Positions 9,004 through 15,628 of a DNA stretch of 46,408 nt are shown here, piece after piece. Below the pieces are notes generated by a model that saw only the letters and a list, made by a program, of their open reading frames with translations, searched no databases and was not told where the DNA came from. The stretch lies in the NCBI GenBank assembly GCA_005881595.1, contig VBBY01000040.1, forward strand, positions 1 to 46,408, in the 5' to 3' direction. Source of the stretch: Betaproteobacteria bacterium. Lineage in GTDB: Bacteria > Pseudomonadota > Gammaproteobacteria > Burkholderiales > SG8-39. Both the position numbers and the translations under genes were made by a program. Every line of letters begins with the position of its first letter. The stretch's first letter is position 1.

Positions 9004-9702
9004 ATGCGGGCATTCAGCACGATCGATTGGGTACGCGTTTCGAGCGAGCTCGATAGCCATGGCAGCGCGGTCATCGCGCGGCTGATCTCCGCTTCGGAAT
9101 GCGACGCCTTGGCCGCGTTTTACACGGTCGACGGCCGCTTCCGCAGCCGCGTGATCATGGCGAACCATGGCTTCGGGCGAGGGGAGTACAAGTACTTCAG
9201 CTATCCGCTGCCCGAGCCGATCGCCGGACTGCGCAGCGCGCTCTACCCGCAGCTTGCCGTGGTGGCCAACCGCTGGAACAGGGCGTTGGGCATGCGGGCG
9301 CGCTTTCCGGAGGAGCACGCGGCGTTCATCAAGCGTTGCCACGCCGCAGGCCAGCGCAAGCCGACGCCGCTTCTGCTGCAATACGGCGCCGGCGACTATA
9401 ACTGCCTGCATCAGGATCTCTACGGCGAGCATGTGTTTCCATTGCAGCTGACGATCCTGCTCTCGGAGCCCGGGCGCGATTTCACCGGCGGCGAATTCGT
9501 GCTGAGCGAGCAGCGCCCGCGCATGCAGTCGCGCGCCGAGGTCGTGCAGCTCGGCAAGGGCGATGCGGTGGTGTTCGCGGTGCGCCATCGCCCGGTGCAC
9601 GGCACGCGCGGCATCTACCGAGTGAACCTGCGCCACGGCGTGAGCCGCGTGCGCTCCGGGCAGCGCTACACCGCCGGCATCATTTTCCACGACGCGGCAT
9701 GA
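9004..9702 (+). CDS. 2OG-Fe(II) oxygenase, prolyl-hydroxylase type, inside the ada-alkB operon
   Basis: 232 residues. The iron site is visible: HQDLYG (His-x-Asp) near residue 140 and a distal His in RPVHGTRG near residue 200. The 2-oxoglutarate-binding Arg is probably in YRVNLRHGVSRV. The LTILLSEPGRDFTGGEFVLSEQ strand pair is the typical double-stranded beta-helix core. The Ada stop lies 24 bp upstream and the AlkB ATG overlaps its TGA (ATGA). A co-regulated role in alkylation damage is inferred from position only. Its target could be protein or nucleic acid; it is not a second AlkB, since the RxNxTxR motif is absent. Confidence 0.85.
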   Translation: MRAFSTIDWVRVSSELDSHGSAVIARLISASECDALAAFYTVDGRFRSRVIMANHGFGRGEYKYFSYPLPEPIAGLRSALYPQLAVVANRWNRALGMRARFPEEHAAFIKRCHAAGQRKPTPLLLQYGAGDYNCLHQDLYGEHVFPLQLTILLSEPGRDFTGGEFVLSEQRPRMQSRAEVVQLGKGDAVVFAVRHRPVHGTRGIYRVNLRHGVSRVRSGQRYTAGIIFHDAA

Positions 9703-10310
9703 AGCAAGCGTTAGGCCCCGGAGCGCTGCTGTTGCGCGGCTTTGCCGCCGCCGCGGATGCGCAAGTGCTCGCAGGCCTGCAGGAAGTGCTCGAGCAGGCG
9801 CCGTTTCGTCACATGATCACGCCGGGCGGTTATCGCATGTCCGTGGCATTGACGAACTGCGGTTCGCTCGGCTGGGTCACGGACCGGACCGGCTATCGCT
9901 ACGACGCAGCCGATCCGGAGACCGGCAAGCACTGGCCTGCAATGCCGGCCGCGTTCCTGCGGCTTGCGCGCGACGCCGCTGCGCACGCCGGCTTCGACGC
10001 CTTTGTGCCCGACGCGTGCCTCGTCAACCAGTACCTGCCCGGCGCCCGGCTGACGCTGCATCAGGACAAGAACGAGCGCGACTTCAGTGCGCCGATCGTC
10101 TCTGTCTCGCTCGGCGTTCCGGCGGTTTTTTTGTTCGGCGGGCTGAAAAGGTCCGACAGGCCCAGCCGCGTACCGCTCGAGCACGGCGACGTCGTGGTCT
10201 GGGGCGGCCCCGATCGCTTGCGCTATCACGGCGTGCAGCCGCTCAAGGCGGCACATCATTATCTGCTCGGCGAGCAGCGCATCAACTTGACTTTTCGCAA
10301 GGCGGGATGA
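9699..10310 (+). CDS. alkB: AlkB: DNA oxidative demethylase
   Basis: 203 residues, close to the usual 200-216. It removes 1-methyladenine and 3-methylcytosine lesions by iron- and 2-oxoglutarate-dependent hydroxylation. Conserved features are NQYLPGARLTLHQDKNERD (HxD), the distal His in RYHGVQPL, and the C-terminal RINLTFR, which fits the RxNxTxR 2-oxoglutarate motif. The start codon overlaps the stop of the upstream oxygenase, so translation is coupled in the operon ada, oxygenase, alkB. Confidence 0.96.
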   Translation: MKQALGPGALLLRGFAAAADAQVLAGLQEVLEQAPFRHMITPGGYRMSVALTNCGSLGWVTDRTGYRYDAADPETGKHWPAMPAAFLRLARDAAAHAGFDAFVPDACLVNQYLPGARLTLHQDKNERDFSAPIVSVSLGVPAVFLFGGLKRSDRPSRVPLEHGDVVVWGGPDRLRYHGVQPLKAAHHYLLGEQRINLTFRKAG

Positions 10311-10328
10311 CGGGCGCGCCGGCCGTAT

Positions 10329-10346
10329 AGACAGGTCTGTATACTA
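10329..10346 (+). promoter_or_regulatory. TetR-type operator-like site and promoter before the kinase operon
   Basis: AGACAGGTCTGTATACTA contains ACAG-N2-CTGT arms and overlaps a near-consensus -10 box, TATACT at 10340-10345. Sixteen of 18 positions are identical to 20727-20744 in front of the tetR gene. No good -35 element is visible. The site lies 70 bp before the start of the GAF-PAS kinase gene. Operator function is inferred. Confidence 0.55.
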
Positions 10347-10415
10347 ATAGGGGTATGGCCGCACGGGCAAAGCTTTACAATCCCTATCCCGCGAAAAGCG
10401 ACCTCGTGCTCGCCG

Positions 10416-12005
10416 ATGGCTAATTTGCAAGGTGCAACCGAACAACGCGCCCGCGCCGCGCTGCTTGACTGCCAGCGTCGCGTGCTGGAGAGGATCGCGA
10501 ATGCAGCGCCACTACCGGAAATCCTTGAAACGCTGGTCAAGCTGATCGAAGAGCAGGCGAGTGACATGCGTTGCGCAGTGCTGCTGGCGGATTCCGCTCA
10601 GCAGAAGCTGCGCTTCGCGGCAGCGCCGAACATTCCAGAGGATTACAAGACAGGCATCGAGCCATTCCTGCTCATCGCGCCGAACATGGGCTCCTGCGGA
10701 ACCGCTGCGTTCCGGCGCGAGCCCGTGTATACGCGAGATACCGCTAACGATGCTCTGTGGGAGGACTGCGGCGATGTAGCGGTCCGCAACGGTTTGCGTG
10801 CGATCTGGTCGACGCCGATTCTCTCGGACGACAATTCCGTGCTCGGGACGTTTGCGATGTATTACAGCGAGCCGAGGATGCCGTCGGCTGAGCACATTCA
10901 GCTGATAGACATGGCGACGCAGATGGCCCGGGTCGCCATCGAAGCAAAGCGCGCTGGCGACGCGCTGCGACAGAGCGAGGACCGGCTTCGGCTTGTTATC
11001 GACACCATCCCCACGATGGCCTGGAGCCTCCGGCCTGACGGCGTCGTTGATTTCGTCAATCAGCGTTGGCTGGAATTCACGGGCCTGTCTCTGGAGGAGG
11101 CGCTTGCAAATGCAACTCGCACGGTTCATCCGGAAGACCTCCCAGGAGTCATGGAAAAGTGGCGTACGGACATGGCCGTCGGGGAACCGTGCGAGTATGA
11201 ACTGCGTTTGCGCCGCGCCGACGGGGAATATCGCTGGTTCCTGGTCCGCACCGTGCCGCTGCGCAATGAGCAGGGAAATATCGTCAAGTGGTACGGAACG
11301 AGTACCGACATCACCGAGCGCAAGAAGGCTGAAAATGCGTTACGCGACTCCGGCGTCCACCTCCAGGCGCTGACGCGCCGGCTGGTCGAGCTGCAGGAGT
11401 CCGAGCGTAAAGACCTCGCTCGTGAGCTGCATGACCGCGTCGGTCAAAGTCTTACTGCACTCCAGATCAACCTCGGCATGCTGAGAGCTGCGCTGTCCTC
11501 ACGCGCGAGCAGCGACATCACTTCACGCCTGGATGACTGCGCCGCGTTGCTCGAATCCACCGCGCGGGACATCAGGAGCGTCGAGTCCGAGCTGCGTCCG
11601 CCGATGCTCGACGACCACGGTTTGCTGGCGGCTCTTCACTGGTACGCCAATGAATTCACGCGACGAGCCGGGATCGCGGTTTCAGTGCGCGGAAGCCAGG
11701 GGTCGGAGCGGGCCAGGCCCGAGGTCGAGATCGCGCTCTTTCGAATCGCGCAGGAGGCGCTCAACAACGTAGCCAAGCACGCGCGCGCGACGAGCGTGGT
11801 GATCTCTTTCTGGAGCGCAGGATCAGAATGGCGGATGTTGGTGGTGGACGACGGCGTCGGCCTGCGGCCGCACGAAGCCGGCCAGCCTCGAGCCGGCTTT
11901 GGCCTGGTGACGATGAGAGAGCGCGCCCAGGCCATTGGCGGCCGCTTCGATGCAGAGGGGCTCCCGCAAGGCGGGACGCGCATCACCGTACAGGTCCCGA
12001 CGTGA
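10416..12005 (+). CDS. Soluble GAF-PAS sensor histidine kinase, NarL partner type
   Basis: 529 residues without membrane segments, so it senses a cytoplasmic signal. A GAF domain occupies about residues 15-175 and a PAS/PAC domain about 175-305 (RLRLVIDTIPTMAWSL, then GTSTDITERK). A HisKA_3 dimerisation helix (ERKDLARELHDRVGQSLTALQ) carries the phosphoacceptor His, and an HATPase domain has ALFRIAQEALNNVAKHA and DDGVGL. Residues 170-303 are about 87% identical to the PAS domain of the sigma54 activator at 18643-20088. The GTG of the response regulator overlaps its TGA. Upstream lies a TetR-type operator shared with the tetR operon. Confidence 0.93.
   Translation: MANLQGATEQRARAALLDCQRRVLERIANAAPLPEILETLVKLIEEQASDMRCAVLLADSAQQKLRFAAAPNIPEDYKTGIEPFLLIAPNMGSCGTAAFRREPVYTRDTANDALWEDCGDVAVRNGLRAIWSTPILSDDNSVLGTFAMYYSEPRMPSAEHIQLIDMATQMARVAIEAKRAGDALRQSEDRLRLVIDTIPTMAWSLRPDGVVDFVNQRWLEFTGLSLEEALANATRTVHPEDLPGVMEKWRTDMAVGEPCEYELRLRRADGEYRWFLVRTVPLRNEQGNIVKWYGTSTDITERKKAENALRDSGVHLQALTRRLVELQESERKDLARELHDRVGQSLTALQINLGMLRAALSSRASSDITSRLDDCAALLESTARDIRSVESELRPPMLDDHGLLAALHWYANEFTRRAGIAVSVRGSQGSERARPEVEIALFRIAQEALNNVAKHARATSVVISFWSAGSEWRMLVVDDGVGLRPHEAGQPRAGFGLVTMRERAQAIGGRFDAEGLPQGGTRITVQVPT
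10923..11324 (+). repeat. PAS module, duplicated copy A
   Basis: 402 bp encoding residues 170-303 of the GAF-PAS kinase. It matches 19687-20088 (opposite strand) over exactly the same length, about 117 of 134 encoded residues identical by eye. Long stretches are identical at nucleotide level too, for example ATCGAAGCAAAGCGCGC. Similarity stops outside these limits. Confidence 0.85.
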
Positions 12006-12643
12006 CGATCCGGATTCTCCTCGCCGACGACCACCCGGTTGTCGCCGAAGGCTTGAGATTGCTTATCGACGCGCAAGGCGACATGAAGGTGGTCGCTCTC
12101 ACCGGCAACGGCCTTGACGCTGTGCGCAGTTGCCTAGAAACAAACCCTGACATCGCGGTCATGGACCAGGCTATGCCGGAGATGAACGGCACCGAGGCAG
12201 CAGAGATGCTGCGCAGGAGGCGCAGCTCGACGCGCGTCATCATGCTATCGATGCATTCGAATGCCGAGCATGTCAAGCGCGCGCTTCGGGCAGGTGCGAG
12301 CGGTTATGTGCCGAAAGCATCCGCGGTGAACGAGCTGGTCGATGCGATCCGCATTGTGCATGCGGGGCGGCGTTATCTGAGCAGAGCCTTAGCCGACGAG
12401 TTCCTCGAGCAGACGATGGCCGATGCCTGCTGCGGCCCGCTATCCGTGCTAAGCGCGCGGGAGCGGCTGGTGCTAAAGATGATCGCGGAAGGTAATTCGG
12501 TGGTGCGTATCGCAGCCCGGCTCTCGCTGTCGCGCAAGACCGTGGAGACCTACCGCGGGCGCATGATGTTAAAGCTCGGGCTCGAAAACCTTCCCGACCT
12601 AGTAAAGTTCGCGATCAAGCAAGGCGTCATCTCGCTCGAGTAG
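12002..12643 (+). CDS. NarL/FixJ-family response regulator
   Basis: 213 residues from the GTG at 12002, which overlaps the kinase stop (GTGA); an earlier in-frame ATG would run back through the kinase gene. The receiver domain has acidic residues in LLADDHPVVAEG, the phosphoacceptor Asp in DIAVMDQAMPEMNG, and the Lys in GYVPKAS. A LuxR-type helix-turn-helix follows (LSARERLVLKMIAEGNSVVRIAARLSLSRKTVETYRGRMMLKLGL). It is surely the partner of the preceding GAF-PAS kinase. Its targets are unknown; palindromic GTTAC-N4-GTAAC sites in this region would suit a dimeric regulator of this class. Confidence 0.93.
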   Translation: MTIRILLADDHPVVAEGLRLLIDAQGDMKVVALTGNGLDAVRSCLETNPDIAVMDQAMPEMNGTEAAEMLRRRRSSTRVIMLSMHSNAEHVKRALRAGASGYVPKASAVNELVDAIRIVHAGRRYLSRALADEFLEQTMADACCGPLSVLSARERLVLKMIAEGNSVVRIAARLSLSRKTVETYRGRMMLKLGLENLPDLVKFAIKQGVISLE

Positions 12644-12664
12644 CCCGGCGCGATACTGGCCAGG

Positions 12665-13330
12665 ATGAGCCGAACCAGCTCCGAAGTGTTTCCGCTGGAT
12701 CCGCAGATAGCCCAGCGCGTTGTATTGCTGTCGGGCCGCGAACGCGGCCCGCGGCGGAGAACGACTCGGGACGAGCGCTTCCGCCTGCGCCAGTCGATAT
12801 TCGACATGGGCAGGGCATGTGCCGCCGAGCTTCTCGCCGAGCTTGGTTCTCGCGAGACTTCGGTAGGCATGGCCGCGGACCGCTCTCCGGTGTGGCCCCA
12901 GGGTTATGTCGGCTCGATCACGCACACTGACGACCTCCTGGGGGTTGCCGTCGCGCGGCGCAAAGACTTTCGAAGCATCGGTATTGACGCGGAAGCGATC
13001 ATTCAGCCGGAGACCACGGCCGAAATCGACGAGCTTTGCATGAGCGAGCGAGAACGTTCGCTGCGTGACTCTGTTGAAATCGACCACCAGACGTTCTCGT
13101 CCTTGTGCTTCTCGGCGAAAGAGTCGTTCTTCAAGTGCCTCTATCCTCTGACCGGGGTCTGGTTCGACTTTCAGGATGCAGAGATCGCCTCCTTCGATCC
13201 AGATCTGCAGCTTCTTCAAATGCGATTGCTGCGGGATCTTGCTTCTGGATTCCGCCAGGGCCAGGTCTTCGGCGGCGCATTCCGCTGCACGGAGCGGCGG
13301 GTATACACGGCATTTGCCCTGCCCGCCTGA
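12665..13330 (+). CDS. 4'-phosphopantetheinyl transferase (EntD/Sfp type)
   Basis: 221 residues. The family motifs are present: GSITHTDDLLGVAVA, then GIDAEAI with the magnesium-binding Asp and Glu, and FSAKESFFKCLYP with the catalytic Lys. The enzyme moves phosphopantetheine from CoA to a Ser of carrier domains in siderophore, polyketide or peptide synthetases. No carrier protein or synthetase is in the window, so its client is elsewhere. It starts 21 bp after the NarL-type regulator and is probably in the same transcript, placing a carrier-protein activator under the GAF-PAS two-component operon. Confidence 0.88.
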   Translation: MSRTSSEVFPLDPQIAQRVVLLSGRERGPRRRTTRDERFRLRQSIFDMGRACAAELLAELGSRETSVGMAADRSPVWPQGYVGSITHTDDLLGVAVARRKDFRSIGIDAEAIIQPETTAEIDELCMSERERSLRDSVEIDHQTFSSLCFSAKESFFKCLYPLTGVWFDFQDAEIASFDPDLQLLQMRLLRDLASGFRQGQVFGGAFRCTERRVYTAFALPA

Positions 13331-13347
13331 CCCGCGGGCGGTCTGGC

Positions 13348-13361
13348 ATTACAGCTGAAAC
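13348..13361. promoter_or_regulatory. Degenerate GTTAC-N4-GTAAC palindrome
   Basis: ATTACAGCTGAAAC, two changes from the perfect palindrome at 22721-22734. It sits between the phosphopantetheinyl transferase stop and the PntB-like operon, about 100 bp before the latter. Confidence 0.4.
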
Positions 13362-13411
13362 GGTTCGCGCCCGGCGCTGCAATAAACGCGTATCCGGCAT
13401 TGCCGATGATG

Positions 13412-13435
13412 ACGAGTCAAGGAGCACTGACTCGT
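13412..13435 (+). promoter_or_regulatory. Leader hairpin with Shine-Dalgarno sequence in the loop
   Basis: ACGAGTCA (13412-13419) and TGACTCGT (13428-13435) are perfect complements around an 8-nt loop, AGGAGCAC, that displays AGGAG. A GTG at 13434 could start a 14-codon leader frame ending at 13478, overlapping the start of the PntB-like gene. Translational control is only inferred. Confidence 0.4.
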
Positions 13436-13459
13436 GGGCAGCAAGCCGATACTGAGGCC

Positions 13460-13975
13460 ATGGAATTCTATATCTTGATGCTCGCCAATCTGATCGGCGC
13501 GGCGGCGCTCGCCGGCTGGCTCGTCGCCTGGGCGAAGCTCGACGGCCTGATCAAAAAGCCGTGGCGCTTCACGGGCCAGCGGTTCTACAGCGCGGTCGTC
13601 TTCCTGGCGGCGCTTGCGATCGGCACCTATATCGTTGTGGCGGATGGTGAAGCGGGCTTCGGGCTCATCGGTCTGTTCTTCGTGGCGGCGCTCGCCTTCG
13701 GCGTGATGATTGCGTTGCCGATCGGCGTCACCGACGTGCCCGTAGTCATCTCGCTGCTCAACAGCTTCACCGGCCTTGCAGTCGGGGTCGAGGGGCTTGT
13801 GCTGCAGAACTCCGCGATCATGATCGCGGGCGTGGTCCTGGGCTCGGCCGGCACTCTGCTGACGCTGCGCATGGCGCGCGCCATGAACGTGACGGATGTA
13901 ATCGTTCCGAAACAGCCGCGACACGCTCGCGGGCCAGCCTTGCTCCGTCAGCCTCGAAAGGAGCAGCCCGTATGA
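13460..13975 (+). CDS. Orphan PntB-like transmembrane module (half of the transhydrogenase beta-subunit membrane domain)
   Basis: 171 residues from ATG 13460 (an ATG at 13400 would add 20). About five hydrophobic segments. The stretch PIGVTDVPVVISLLNSFTG, followed by GLVLQNSAIMIAGVVLGSAG and MARAMN, matches the last membrane helices of PntB, the proton channel part of NAD(P) transhydrogenase; E. coli PntB has GGADMPVV, SMLNSYSG and KAMNRSF at the same places. The N-terminal half of the PntB membrane domain and the whole NADP-binding domain III are missing, and no pntA is nearby. It therefore cannot be a complete transhydrogenase. It overlaps the YqgE-like gene (ATGA). The last 30 residues are basic and Pro-rich. 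Confidence 0.75.
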   Translation: MEFYILMLANLIGAAALAGWLVAWAKLDGLIKKPWRFTGQRFYSAVVFLAALAIGTYIVVADGEAGFGLIGLFFVAALAFGVMIALPIGVTDVPVVISLLNSFTGLAVGVEGLVLQNSAIMIAGVVLGSAGTLLTLRMARAMNVTDVIVPKQPRHARGPALLRQPRKEQPV

Positions 13976-14556
13976 GCAAGTCGAGCCTCGCCCTGGTCTG
14001 CGTCGTCCTGCTCGGCTGGTCCGCGCTCGCGGGCGCCGCCGACCTGTCCAAGCCGCTTATCCTTGTCGCCAAGCCAGAGCTGCGCGATGAGCTCTACGGA
14101 TCGAGCATCCTCGTAGTCACGCCGCTGGGCGGCGACCAGCACGTGGGATTCATCGTGAACCGGCCCACCGGGGTCACGCTCGGCAGGCTGTTTCCGGAGC
14201 ACGCGGCGTCGCGGAAGATAATCGATCCGGTCTACCTCGGCGGGCCCTATGAATCGCAGGCGATCTTCGCCCTGGTGCAGCGGCGCGACAGCCTTGGCGC
14301 CAAGTCATTCGAGGTGCTGCCCGGACTGTTCGCGGCCTTCGACGCCGCGGTCGTAGACCGCGTCATCGAAACGGAGCCCGAGCACGCGAGGTTCGTCGCC
14401 GGCCTCGTGGCGTGGCAGCCGGGCGAGCTTCGCAGCGAGGTTGAGCAAGGAGCCTGGTACGTGCTCGAGCCCGACGCGGCGCTTGTGATGCGCAAGCCCG
14501 AAGGACTGTGGGAAGAGCTGGTGAGGCGCAGGCAGAGGATGGACAAGACCATATAA
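13972..14556 (+). CDS. YqgE/AlgH-family protein with an export signal
   Basis: 194 residues. The YqgE/AlgH core is clear: LILVAKPELRDELYGSSILVVTP, then HVGFIVNRPTGV, DPVYLGGP and VAWQPGELRSEVEQGAWYV. Ordinary YqgE proteins begin directly with the core and stay in the cytoplasm; this one is preceded by a signal peptide (SLALVCVVLLGWSALAGAA), so the protein should be periplasmic or membrane-tethered. Its ATG overlaps the stop of the PntB-like gene, and a tiny membrane protein gene follows. The family has no settled biochemical role. The exported form beside a transhydrogenase-like membrane fragment is unusual. Confidence 0.85.
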   Translation: MSKSSLALVCVVLLGWSALAGAADLSKPLILVAKPELRDELYGSSILVVTPLGGDQHVGFIVNRPTGVTLGRLFPEHAASRKIIDPVYLGGPYESQAIFALVQRRDSLGAKSFEVLPGLFAAFDAAVVDRVIETEPEHARFVAGLVAWQPGELRSEVEQGAWYVLEPDAALVMRKPEGLWEELVRRRQRMDKTI

Positions 14557-14593
14557 TGGTCTCGCCAAACGCGCTCGCAGCACCGTACCGGTC

Positions 14594-14716
14594 GTGAAGC
14601 AAGACAGCGAGCAATCATTCGTCCGATGGATTCCCGTCTTAGTGCCGCTGTCCGCGCTGGTGCTCGTGCTCGGTGTGTACCTCATCGCCGCGGAAGTGCT
14701 AGCGAGAGTTATGTAG
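14594..14716 (+). CDS. Small single-span membrane protein downstream of the exported YqgE
   Basis: 40 residues from a GTG at 14594. A charged start (KQDSEQSFVRW) is followed by a hydrophobic helix (IPVLVPLSALVLVLGVYLI) and a short tail. It lies 37 bp after the YqgE-like stop on the same strand and probably belongs to that operon. The clean charge/hydrophobic layout supports a real gene, but ribosome-site evidence is weak. No family is recognised. Confidence 0.45.
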   Translation: MKQDSEQSFVRWIPVLVPLSALVLVLGVYLIAAEVLARVM

Positions 14717-15056
14717 TTACGGAAACAGCTTGGAGCAGAGCCCCGGGTCTTTCTGGGTGAGGAAGTAAGCCTGCCGCACGGCGGGCGTGTCGTCCTCGCC
14801 GTACTTCGCGAATGCGCGCAAGCCGCACGGATGCTCATACCACTCCATGCCGGTGCTGAACCAGAGCAGCCATCGTTGCGAAGTCGCGGTTCCAGCGTGA
14901 TTTCCGCGCCGCTTACAGATGTCACATCCATTACGGTTGAAAACCCGACGTTTCGGTTTGAAATCGGCGCGCTATGCGCTCGCCCAATAGTGCGGGCGGT
15001 GCCGTGAGGCATCGAAACCGTCATCCTTTTGAGTAACCACAACCTGGAGCCCCATC
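14717..15056. other. 340 bp without an assured gene; possible minus-strand remnant and a palindromic site
   Basis: No clear gene. On the minus strand 14717-14848 encodes 43 residues (start MEWYEHPCGLRAFAKYG, end DPGLCSKLFP) with a coding look, and nearby upstream residues in another frame (WNRDFATMAALVQ) could be an earlier part, so a decayed gene is possible. CTTACAGATGTCAC at 14912-14925 resembles the GTTAC-N4-GTAAC palindrome. The rest before the lipoprotein gene presumably holds its promoter. Confidence 0.35.
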
Positions 15057-15227
15057 ATGAAATACTTGCTCGTCAGCGCAGTCGTGCTTCTCAGCGCGTG
15101 TAGTACCGTTCAGCCCACGCCCACCGATCCGTTCGCTCATCTGTGCCCGGCGCAGTCCTCTGAGTCGTGCCCCGGCGACACCGAGACGCCGATCGTTTCC
15201 CCGGGACCGCGGCAGGCGCAGTCATAA
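15057..15227 (+). CDS. Small lipoprotein
   Basis: 56 residues. The signal MKYLLVSAVVLLSAC ends in a lipobox (LSAC), so Cys15 should be lipidated; the residue after it is Ser, which favours outer-membrane sorting. The mature part is short, rich in Pro, Ser and Thr, and has two further Cys (HLCPAQ and ESCPGD) that could form a disulphide. Too short for a recognisable domain. CTGGAG upstream is an acceptable ribosome site. Confidence 0.7.
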   Translation: MKYLLVSAVVLLSACSTVQPTPTDPFAHLCPAQSSESCPGDTETPIVSPGPRQAQS

Positions 15228-15251
15228 GCGGCAGGAGGCGCATTAGCTTTC

Positions 15252-15267
15252 CTCAAGGGTCCTTGAG
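15252..15267. promoter_or_regulatory. Inverted repeat upstream of the small DQYR gene
   Basis: CTCAAGG-GT-CCTTGAG, seven-base arms around two bases, 88 bp before the DQYR-motif gene. There is no T run after it, so it is more likely a protein-binding site than a terminator. Confidence 0.4.
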
Positions 15268-15354
15268 AATTTAGCGTTTGAGCAACGTCCCCGGCAGCGG
15301 CATCCTTGGCGGCGCAGCAAGGCATCGATCAATCAACTGCAAAGGAGTTGAACC

Positions 15355-15486
15355 ATGAAACGCATCATCCTCGCAGCGCTCTTGGCGGTGGTCGCAGCCC
15401 GTTCGTTCGCGGCAGCTTTCCCTAACGATCAGTACCGCAATACTGCAGGGGAAGTGGACCAGCACCAGCCGGCAGCAGGCGACTAA
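15355..15486 (+). CDS. Tiny secreted DQYR-motif protein (short copy)
   Basis: 43 residues. A signal peptide (MKRIILAALLAVVAARSFAA) is followed by about 24 residues carrying NDQYRNTAGEVDQHQP. The same motif, NDQYRNNAGEPDRHQP, occurs in the 75-residue protein at 20861-21088, which also has a second DQYRPNAGE. AAAGGAG lies seven bases before the ATG, a strong ribosome site. A long hairpin terminator follows. It looks like a stand-alone gene for a periplasmic peptide of unknown role. Confidence 0.7.
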   Translation: MKRIILAALLAVVAARSFAAAFPNDQYRNTAGEVDQHQPAAGD

Positions 15487-15506
15487 GCAGTCAATGCGTG
15501 TAACGG

Positions 15507-15539
15507 ACGCCAGGCACGCCTTCGCGGCGTGCCTGGCGT
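15507..15539 (+). terminator. Long-stem intrinsic terminator after the DQYR gene
   Basis: A perfect 14-bp stem (ACGCCAGGCACGCC at 15507-15520, complement at 15526-15539) with a 5-nt loop, followed by a weak T tract. It sits between convergent genes and could also stop the minus-strand EAL transcript. Confidence 0.75.
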
Positions 15540-15546
15540 TTGCGTC

Positions 15547-15615
15547 TCAGAACGAGTAAATCATGTCCAGCCCGAAGCCGGTGGAGTCGGCGCCGCGCGC
15601 CGATTTCCGCTCCGG
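15547..15615 (-). pseudogene. Possible C-terminal remnant of an outer-membrane beta-barrel gene
   Basis: Directly after, and in frame with, the stop of the EAL-protein gene, the minus strand encodes RGADSTGFGLDMIYSF and a stop. The strand pattern and terminal Phe are those of a porin-like C-terminus. It has no start of its own, so it is at best a leftover of a displaced gene; chance is possible for so short a stretch. Confidence 0.3.
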
Positions 15616-15628
15616 TTACATCAGTAAC
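15615..15628. promoter_or_regulatory. GTTAC-N4-GTAAC inverted repeat at the EAL gene stop
   Basis: GTTACATCAGTAAC has perfect GTTAC/GTAAC arms and includes the stop codon of the EAL gene. It matches the arms of the site at 22721-22734. A role here is unclear; it may be a remnant promoter element of the truncated outer-membrane gene. Confidence 0.35.

Noticed and set aside
11828-12643. Earlier ATG start for the NarL-type regulator
   Set aside because: The added residues are a shadow of the kinase gene; the GTG at 12002 overlapping the kinase stop starts exactly at the receiver domain.
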